Shown: piece by piece, positions 59,326 to 64,000 of the stretch
Numbering within the stretch: the stretch's first letter is position 1
Layout of the letters: the number at the start of each line of letters is the position of its first letter
From: Rhodospirillales bacterium
Lineage (GTDB): Bacteria; Pseudomonadota; Alphaproteobacteria; Micavibrionales; Micavibrionaceae
Direction: 5' to 3'
DNA: 64,000 nucleotides
Assembly (NCBI GenBank): GCA_020638365.1
Contig: JACKIQ010000002.1
Span: 62,001 to 126,000, forward strand
Position numbers and translations under genes: made by a program
Notes under the pieces: model-generated
Seen by the model: only the letters and a program-made list of their open reading frames with translations
What the model was told of the DNA's origin: nothing
Database searches by the model: none

Positions 59326-59808
59326 CTAACCCCGCCCCCGGTAAGACGGCACGCCTTGCTCCGGCAGCCAGAGTGTTTTCGGAGCCGGGCCGGTCTGATA
59401 AAAAACGTCGATGGGAATCCCGCCGCGCGGATACCAGTATCCGCCGATCCGCAACCAGACAGGCTTGATGTCTTTAACCAGCCGTTTGGCAATTCCTATG
59501 GTGCAATCCTCATGAAACGCGCCGTGATTGCGGAAAGATCCGAGAAAAAGCTTAAGCGATTTGCTCTCCACCAGCCAGTCCTTGGGAACGTAATCAATAA
59601 CGAGATGCGCGAAATCCGGAGCCCCTGTAATCGGACACATCGAGGTAAACTCCGGCGCAGCAAACCGCACCAGATATTCCGTCCCCTTATGGGGATTGGG
59701 AACGCGCTCTAGCACCGCCTTTTCCGGGGAATCCGGCAAGGCGGTCTTGCTTCCCAGCTGTGTCAGATCGTCATAAATCGTTTTCTTTATTTTTTCTTTT
59801 TTGGCCAT
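59326..59808 (-). CDS. queF: NADPH-dependent 7-cyano-7-deazaguanine reductase
   Basis: 160 residues from ATG 59808, preceded by GAGGAGAG. Type I QueF of the tunnelling fold: catalytic Cys58 in SMCPITGAPDFAH and the NADPH motif ESKSLKLFLGSFRNHGAFHED. It reduces preQ0 to preQ1, the base inserted into tRNA for queuosine. It follows queE by 11 bp. Confidence 0.96.
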   Translation of the reverse strand: MAKKEKIKKTIYDDLTQLGSKTALPDSPEKAVLERVPNPHKGTEYLVRFAAPEFTSMCPITGAPDFAHLVIDYVPKDWLVESKSLKLFLGSFRNHGAFHEDCTIGIAKRLVKDIKPVWLRIGGYWYPRGGIPIDVFYQTGPAPKTLWLPEQGVPSYRGRG

Positions 59809-59819
59809 TTCATCTCTCC

Positions 59820-60569
59820 TCAAACGCCCCGCTGATTACCCCAGATCAAAACATGAAGCTGCGGCAATACAGTGGCCTCATACCATTGATCCGCACAGAC
59901 TTTTTCCGCAAGCCAGCGCAATCGCGTGTTTATACCGCTAAGATCAACCCTTCCCCCCGCGGGATCGTCCCCCGGCGGCGGTGTATGATTTCCGGGTTGA
60001 AGATAAAGCGGCAAATGCGAATAACGCGCCGCTGCTTCGCGCGCATAATGATAGTCCTCCTCGTCGAACACGACAATCTTCATGACGATATCCGGCTTCC
60101 CTCGCGCCGCTTCCAAACATTCATCAAACTTGGGCCAGTCGGTCTGCATTTCACTGGAGGGCGGCTTGGGGCTGAGGATCAGGACATCCAGTTTTGAAAA
60201 CCAGTCCTGAGCTACGCTGCCCTGCGTTTCCAGAGCAAAGCGGTAGGATTTGGATTTTCCCAGATCAATCAACGCGCCAAGCGGCTGTATTGCCGGGTTT
60301 CCGCCAGAAAGAGAGACCATCAGCGGCTTGCCGCCGGAAAGTTTCTCGACTTCGTGAAAAACTTCATCTGCGCTCATGGGTTGCCATGAGTCGCGGTAGC
60401 GGCTGTCTACGGCATGAAGCGTGTCGCACCACAAGCAACGATAGTCGCATCCTCCGGTACGCACGAAGACGGTCGGCTGGCCGATCAAAGCGCCCTCGCC
60501 CTGAATCGTGGGTCCGAATATCTCGCTGATGCGGATTGTACCGTCAGCTTTTATGTCCTGCGCACTCAT
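59820..60569 (-). CDS. queE: 7-carboxy-7-deazaguanine synthase
   Basis: 249 residues from ATG 60569. Radical-SAM enzyme with a C-x3-C-x2-C cluster motif (CDYRCLWCDT, Cys41/45/48), preceded by ISEIFGPTIQGEGALIGQPTVFVRTGG, and followed by VSLSGGNPAIQPLGALI. It converts 6-carboxy-tetrahydropterin to CDG. It overlaps queD by 4 bp. Confidence 0.96.
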   Translation of the reverse strand: MSAQDIKADGTIRISEIFGPTIQGEGALIGQPTVFVRTGGCDYRCLWCDTLHAVDSRYRDSWQPMSADEVFHEVEKLSGGKPLMVSLSGGNPAIQPLGALIDLGKSKSYRFALETQGSVAQDWFSKLDVLILSPKPPSSEMQTDWPKFDECLEAARGKPDIVMKIVVFDEEDYHYAREAAARYSHLPLYLQPGNHTPPPGDDPAGGRVDLSGINTRLRWLAEKVCADQWYEATVLPQLHVLIWGNQRGV

Positions 60570-60922
60570 GGCCTGTATTCCGCCACCGTACGCGGGGTTT
60601 CCTTGACACGCACGGAGGTGACCTCCGGCCACTTCGCCTTGCACCAGTCATAAAAATGCCTGGCGATCTGCTCGGCGGTTACGTTGTCATCGCCCAGCAC
60701 GTCGTTCAGGACGCGATGATCGAGTTTCTCGTCGATATACTCCTTTAACGCATCCAGTTCGCGGTAATCGCGCACGAAGCCGTACTGATTGAGCTTGTCC
60801 GAACACAATTCGACCTCGACCACGTAATTATGCCCGTGCATCCGCGCACAGGGATGTTCGGGGGGAAGCTGGTGTAGCTGATGCGCGGCGGAGAAATGAT
60901 ATTCCTTGACGATCCGGTACAT
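60566..60922 (-). CDS. queD: 6-carboxy-5,6,7,8-tetrahydropterin synthase
   Basis: 118 residues from ATG 60922. PTPS-family zinc enzyme: YHFSAAHQL (first His ligand), CARMHGHNYVVEV (catalytic Cys and two His ligands), and DHRVLNDVLG (catalytic Asp-His pair). It forms CPH4 from dihydroneopterin triphosphate in queuosine synthesis. Two bases separate it from queC. Confidence 0.95.
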   Translation of the reverse strand: MYRIVKEYHFSAAHQLHQLPPEHPCARMHGHNYVVEVELCSDKLNQYGFVRDYRELDALKEYIDEKLDHRVLNDVLGDDNVTAEQIARHFYDWCKAKWPEVTSVRVKETPRTVAEYRP

Positions 60923-60924
60923 CT

Positions 60925-61638
60925 TTATGCCCCCGCTTTCTGTTTTGCTTTTTCGACGGTGGCGATCCAAAAATCGGGATCTTCATAGTCCGTAGGGTCG
61001 TCCACCCCGGCGAGATGGAAAGCCTCCCGGCGCTCCACGCAGGTTCCGCAGCGCCCGCAATGAAGATCCCCGCCTTTGTAACACGACCATGTATTGGCGA
61101 AGTCTACTCCGAGCCTTGCGCCTTCGTCTGCGATGTCGGCCTTGGTCTTTTCAAGGAAAGGCGTGTAGAGCGTAATTTTCGAAAAGCCCTCCAGTGCGAG
61201 GCTCTGCATTTTTTCAAAAGATTTGATGAATCCGGGGCGGCAATCGGGATAGATGAAATGATCTCCGCCATGAACGGCTGTAGCTACGCAGTCCGCGCCC
61301 TGCGCGCTGGCCACGCCATAAGCAATCGCCAGCATGATGGCGTTGCGATTGGGAACCACGGTTATTCTCATGTTCTCTTCAGCGTAGTGACCTTCGGGCA
61401 CGTCGATTTCATCCGTAAGAGCCGAGCCGCCGAGCATTTTTCCAACAGCGGAGATATCGATGAGGTGGTGCGGCGCTCCCAAACGATCGGCCGCTTTTTT
61501 GGCAAAGTCGAGCTCTTTTTTGTGGCGCTGGCCATAGTCGAACGAGACAAGGCCGCTCAGAAAATTACCCCCGGCAGCGACCTTGTAGGCCAGAGTCACG
61601 GAATCCAGCCCGCCGGAGCAGATCACTATTGTTTTCAT
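60925..61638 (-). CDS. queC: 7-cyano-7-deazaguanine synthase
   Basis: 237 residues from ATG 61638 (MKTIVICSGGLDSVTLAYKVA), with AAGGA 8 bp upstream; the frame extends into the leader but is not translated there. PP-loop ATPase (SGGLDS, residues 8-13) with a C-terminal zinc site (CYKGGDLHCGRCGTC). It turns CDG into preQ0 with ammonia and ATP. First gene of queC-D-E-F, controlled by a preQ1-I riboswitch whose last bases are its Shine-Dalgarno. Confidence 0.96.
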   Translation of the reverse strand: MKTIVICSGGLDSVTLAYKVAAGGNFLSGLVSFDYGQRHKKELDFAKKAADRLGAPHHLIDISAVGKMLGGSALTDEIDVPEGHYAEENMRITVVPNRNAIMLAIAYGVASAQGADCVATAVHGGDHFIYPDCRPGFIKSFEKMQSLALEGFSKITLYTPFLEKTKADIADEGARLGVDFANTWSCYKGGDLHCGRCGTCVERREAFHLAGVDDPTDYEDPDFWIATVEKAKQKAGA

Positions 61639-61646
61639 CTCTTTAA

Positions 61647-61681
61647 TCCTTGTTTTGTTGGCCGGGTAGGCTGCGACCGGC
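61647..61681 (-). promoter_or_regulatory. preQ1-I riboswitch controlling queC
   Basis: On the minus strand the leader reads P1 arm GCCGG (61681-61677), loop TCGCAGCCTAC, P1 partner CCGGC (61665-61661), then the A-rich tail CAACAAAACAAGGA (61660-61647). The TCGCAG loop and the CAACAAAACAAGG tail are the strongly conserved parts of the class I preQ1 aptamer. CCT in the loop can pair with AGG in the tail, closing the pseudoknot. That AGG is part of the queC Shine-Dalgarno, so ligand binding should hide it (translational control). Confidence 0.92.
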
Positions 61682-61702
61682 ACCCCGTTTAAAGGGCGCA
61701 TC

Positions 61703-61730
61703 CTTATAACAGACATCAACAAAAAAGCAA
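61703..61730 (-). promoter_or_regulatory. Candidate promoter of the que operon
   Basis: On the minus strand TTGCTT (61730-61725), 16 bp, TATAAG (61708-61703). A start near 61696 would put the riboswitch about 15 nt into the transcript. Confidence 0.55.
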
Positions 61731-61775
61731 AGTTTTGCCTCCTCTCTATGGACAGAAGCCTTTCCAAAGGATATT

Positions 61776-61789
61776 TTGACCCACATCAA
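61776..61789 (+). promoter_or_regulatory. FNR-like box in the que/61854 divergent gap
   Basis: TTGAC-CCAC-ATCAA matches the FNR consensus with one change (C for T at position 5), still satisfying the core TTGA-N6-TCAA. It lies 65 bp before the rightward gene and 46 bp upstream of the que -35 box. A role is uncertain. Confidence 0.35.
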
Positions 61790-61853
61790 GGCAACCCAAT
61801 ACTTTCAAGCGCTTAATAGCGCATAAAGAAAATAGATACGGAGGGATCAGCGC

Positions 61854-62210
61854 GTGCTGAAAAAAATCGTTCTTGAACTGGCCAGAACCCAAGACTTTCC
61901 GCAAGGCTCAAACGAGTGCGGTTATGAAATAGTCGCACCTCTTGACGATGAAGGCCATCTGGACACCGAAAATTGGCAGAAAAACAAGGATAAATGCACC
62001 GTAAGGCGCTTCTGGATAAACGAAAACGACCAGAAAGGGCATCTGGTACACCACCGTGGAAATCACTGGGCCATCCAGTACGAAAACAAATCACTTGATG
62101 AAGAGCCGATTTTCCGTTTCGACAAGCACATATTTTCCGAAGGTGAATACATCTCGATAACCGAGCATGACGAAACGCAAATGCCCTTCAAAATTGTTCA
62201 AGTCAAATAA
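61854..62210 (+). CDS. Small conserved-looking protein of unknown function
   Basis: 118 residues, GTG start with a strong GGAGGGA (61841-61847) upstream. Soluble: LARTQDFPQGSNECGYEIVAPLDDEGHLD, then WQKNKDKCTVRRFWINENDQKGHLVHHRGNHWAIQY and a C-terminal HIFSEGEYISITEHD. Beta-rich with many His/Trp. I do not recognise a domain. A FNR-like box lies upstream. YdcH-family gene follows by 40 bp. Confidence 0.75.
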   Translation: MLKKIVLELARTQDFPQGSNECGYEIVAPLDDEGHLDTENWQKNKDKCTVRRFWINENDQKGHLVHHRGNHWAIQYENKSLDEEPIFRFDKHIFSEGEYISITEHDETQMPFKIVQVK

Positions 62211-62250
62211 ATCCCAGGTAAAATCATCTATCAACCAAAGGTTTAACATT

Positions 62251-62496
62251 ATGCTCTCTGAATCGCACAGCCTGATTGACGAATTGCCGGACCACAAGCA
62301 CGCAATCGGCGCTTTGAAAGAAAAAAACAATCACTTTGCCCGGCTGTACGGGGAGTATGACAGCCTGAACAAGGAAATCCTTCGCATCGAAAAAGGTGCG
62401 GAAGCTGCGAGCGACGAGCGCCTTGAAAACCTCAAGAAAGAACGCCTCGCCCGCAAGGATGAAATGATGAAGATGATTGAAGGTTTCGAAGCCTGA
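62251..62496 (+). CDS. YdcH/DUF465 family small protein
   Basis: 81 residues: MLSESHSLIDELPDHKHAIGALKEKNNHFARLYGEYDSLNKEILRIEKG ... LKKERLARKDEMMKMI. This is the DUF465 coiled-coil hairpin of small cytoplasmic proteins (YdcH). ATG 62251 is chosen because the family starts here; the frame extends back to 62167 but overlaps the previous gene. Function unknown. Confidence 0.85.
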   Translation: MLSESHSLIDELPDHKHAIGALKEKNNHFARLYGEYDSLNKEILRIEKGAEAASDERLENLKKERLARKDEMMKMIEGFEA

Positions 62497-62558
62497 TTAA
62501 TGATTCTCGATCACACCTTCCCTCTTGCCCGAATCTGATGAATGGGTAAGAATCCCGT

Positions 62559-63722
62559 ATGATTGAAAGACTTATTCTTCATATCGGGCAAAGCAAGACA
62601 GGCACCAGTGCGCTTCAGGCGCTTCTGTCAGGTGAACGCGAAACCCTTGAGAATAGTGGCATACTGTTTCCGGACATAATCCTGCATGGCAAGAATCTTG
62701 GCCTTCTCGAACACAACGCCTTCGCTGAATCCATATCTGCGATTAGCCGTTATCCTCACCTTGATGCAGAACAATGGACAGCTCGATTTATAGCGCAGAT
62801 AAAAGAAAAAAAGGCGCACACGCTTCTCCTGAGCGCGGAAAGCTTTTTTGGTACACCGCAAATCTGGACTCTCAGCCCAAGGGATGATTTCCTGACTCTG
62901 CACCGCCAGAAGGTCGAACGTCTGGCTTCTCTCCTTCCGGCAAAGAAAACGCATATTGTCTTGTATCTTCGAAGGCAGGATCTATGGCTTGAATCCGCGA
63001 TCGGCCACATCATTCGCTACGAAGGACTCCTGGCTCGCCGTGTTTACGAGAATAACGAGCAGATCACGGCGCTTCTATCCCCGCATCTTGATTACCTTCG
63101 TCTGGCGGATATGTGGCAGGAAGTTCTCGCCCCTGAACAATTCAGCATCGTGCCCTATGAGCATGATGCCCTGAAAGGTGGCGATACGGCGCTGGATTTC
63201 CTCGAACGGACAGGACTCGATGAAATTATCCGGCTCACTGATAATGTTCCCAAGAAGCTCGAAAATCGGAGTTGGAGCGCCGAATGCCTGACAATCAAGC
63301 AAGAGCTGAACAAAAAGGAAAAATCCAAAACTCGCGAACGGGCAATCATCTCGATCTTGAACACGCTCAACGAAAGGGACGACTTGCCGCGGACAAGATT
63401 TATGATTTCTCAGGAAATCAAGGACCGCGTACTCGAAGAACACAAGGCCGACAACCGCCGCCTTGCGGAAAAATATCACGGTCCTATTGGCTCCTTCTTT
63501 TCTCACCCGGAACCCGAAAAAAATCAGAATAATGCGCTCGAAAAGCCTGATCCGGATTCCATTTTCTCGGTTCTGCGAGCCTTCGAAAAGGAATATTACC
63601 GTCCGGCGCGCAAACTGGCTGAGCTTGCCCATTCTTTGAAGGCTTACGGTCGCAACAAACACCCCGGCCTTTATTCAGGCATAAAAAGGATTGTTAAACC
63701 TGCCACCCGCAAGTCGGCTTGA
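62559..63722 (+). CDS. Sulfotransferase-like protein
   Basis: 387 residues. The N terminus LILHIGQSKTGTSALQALLSGERETL matches the PAPS 5'-phosphosulfate loop of sulfotransferases (K-T-G-T-S), with the 3'-phosphate-binding region plausible around IVLYLRRQDLWLESAIGHIIR (~128-148; R and S as usual). No signal peptide. The family modifies surface polysaccharides, glycolipids or proteins. A second gene of the same type follows 60 bp later. Substrate unknown. Confidence 0.8.
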   Translation: MIERLILHIGQSKTGTSALQALLSGERETLENSGILFPDIILHGKNLGLLEHNAFAESISAISRYPHLDAEQWTARFIAQIKEKKAHTLLLSAESFFGTPQIWTLSPRDDFLTLHRQKVERLASLLPAKKTHIVLYLRRQDLWLESAIGHIIRYEGLLARRVYENNEQITALLSPHLDYLRLADMWQEVLAPEQFSIVPYEHDALKGGDTALDFLERTGLDEIIRLTDNVPKKLENRSWSAECLTIKQELNKKEKSKTRERAIISILNTLNERDDLPRTRFMISQEIKDRVLEEHKADNRRLAEKYHGPIGSFFSHPEPEKNQNNALEKPDPDSIFSVLRAFEKEYYRPARKLAELAHSLKAYGRNKHPGLYSGIKRIVKPATRKSA

Positions 63723-63781
63723 CCGGATACTAATTCCATGGCCTTCTGAAGTCTGGAATCCAAGGCAAAAAGGACCAGACC

Positions 63782-64000
63782 GTGAAGCTGCTTTTACATA
63801 TTGGGACACATAAAACCGCCACCACCAGCATCCAGCATTTCCTGACGCTGAACAGAAATCATCTTGTTTCGCAAGGGTACTTCTACCCCAAAAACGACGA
63901 CAGCGCTTACGTATTCAACTTTCTGGCTTCCAGAATTGCTTTCGGCAAATGCGGCGAAACCACAACTTTCCTCGCAGGAGCCCGCAAGCAGGCCGTTGAA
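63782..64000 (+). CDS. Sulfotransferase-like protein, N-terminal part (cut by window end)
   Basis: 73 residues are visible from GTG 63782 (AAGGA 9 bp upstream): VKLLLHIGTHKTATTSIQHF, the same phosphosulfate loop (H-K-T-A-T-T-S) as the preceding gene, then FLTLNRNHLVSQGYFYPKN. The frame is open at the window end. It is a tandem relative of the preceding gene, so a small sulfation or surface-modification locus probably continues to the right. Confidence 0.75.
   Translation, partial: MKLLLHIGTHKTATTSIQHFLTLNRNHLVSQGYFYPKNDDSAYVFNFLASRIAFGKCGETTTFLAGARKQAVE

Noticed and set aside
1..64000. CRISPR arrays, insertion sequences, integrases, phage genes, restriction systems or toxin-antitoxin pairs
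   Set aside because: None was seen; the only methyltransferase is the solitary CcrM with no partner nuclease, and no direct-repeat array or transposase frame is present.

Overview
This 64 kb window is a chromosomal segment from an alphaproteobacterium of moderate GC content. The evidence is a CcrM-type GANTC methyltransferase, a PodJ-like polarity protein, the split Fo operon atpI-B-E-F'-F, the proA-nadD-rsfS-rlmH-envC-ctpA-deacetylase-rppH run, an ETF-ubiquinone oxidoreductase and a 3-hydroxybutyrate dehydrogenase. It could be a deep-branching lineage, but I cannot assign a genus from sequence alone. No insertion sequence, prophage, CRISPR array or rRNA operon was found. Coding density is very high and no gene-free stretch exceeds 300 bases; the longest gaps (about 150-275 bp) hold promoters, a tRNA, a riboswitch or FNR-type boxes.

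Layout. 1-8.4 kb: the 3' end of pepN, rnhB, ccrM, folB, a secreted unknown, mutY, dciA, efp, suhB and an OmpA-like protein. 8.5-17.7 kb: a membrane-anchored DsbA-like protein, smc, the Fo ATP synthase genes, proA and nadD. 17.7-23.3 kb: a terminator/leader region, then rsfS, rlmH, envC-like, ctpA, a divergent polysaccharide deacetylase and rppH. 23.3-31.4 kb: two small unknown proteins, tRNA-Gln(UUG), a PodJ-like coiled-coil/TM/Sel1/peptidoglycan-binding protein, ispE, a large TPR protein and ETF-QO. 31.4-38.5 kb: a universal stress protein with a PH-domain membrane protein behind a perfect FNR box, bdhA, an adaptor-permease-ATPase export operon, and hemN behind a second perfect FNR box. 38.5-48 kb: an AspT-like transporter, two unknown proteins sharing a HxD...H pattern, typA, a split Aer-like energy-taxis receptor (PAS gene plus MCP gene), a secreted esterase and a truncated copy of it fused to a His/Asp-rich segment. 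48-55.9 kb: a complete Bat (aerotolerance-type) operon moxR-DUF58-DUF4381-batA-batBC fusion-batD. 55.9-64 kb: a Yip1-type membrane protein, two unknown or Sel1 proteins, the queuosine precursor operon queC-D-E-F with a preQ1-I riboswitch and a YiiX-like hydrolase gene at its end, small conserved proteins and two tandem sulfotransferase-like genes, the second cut by the window end.

Functional themes. Cell-cycle control: ccrM is preceded by a dense GANTC cluster, and the podJ-like gene by paired GANTC sites and DnaA-box-like sequences. Oxygen response: FNR boxes before hemN and the usp/PH pair, the Aer-like receptor, and the Bat operon. Envelope biogenesis: EnvC, CtpA, the deacetylase, PodJ-like, DsbA-like and Sel1/TPR proteins. 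The most unusual items are the dead esterase paralogue, the two-gene Aer, the BatB-BatC fusion with a very long Gln-rich tail, and the rsfS leader, with a probable ATT start and a possible leader-peptide attenuator.
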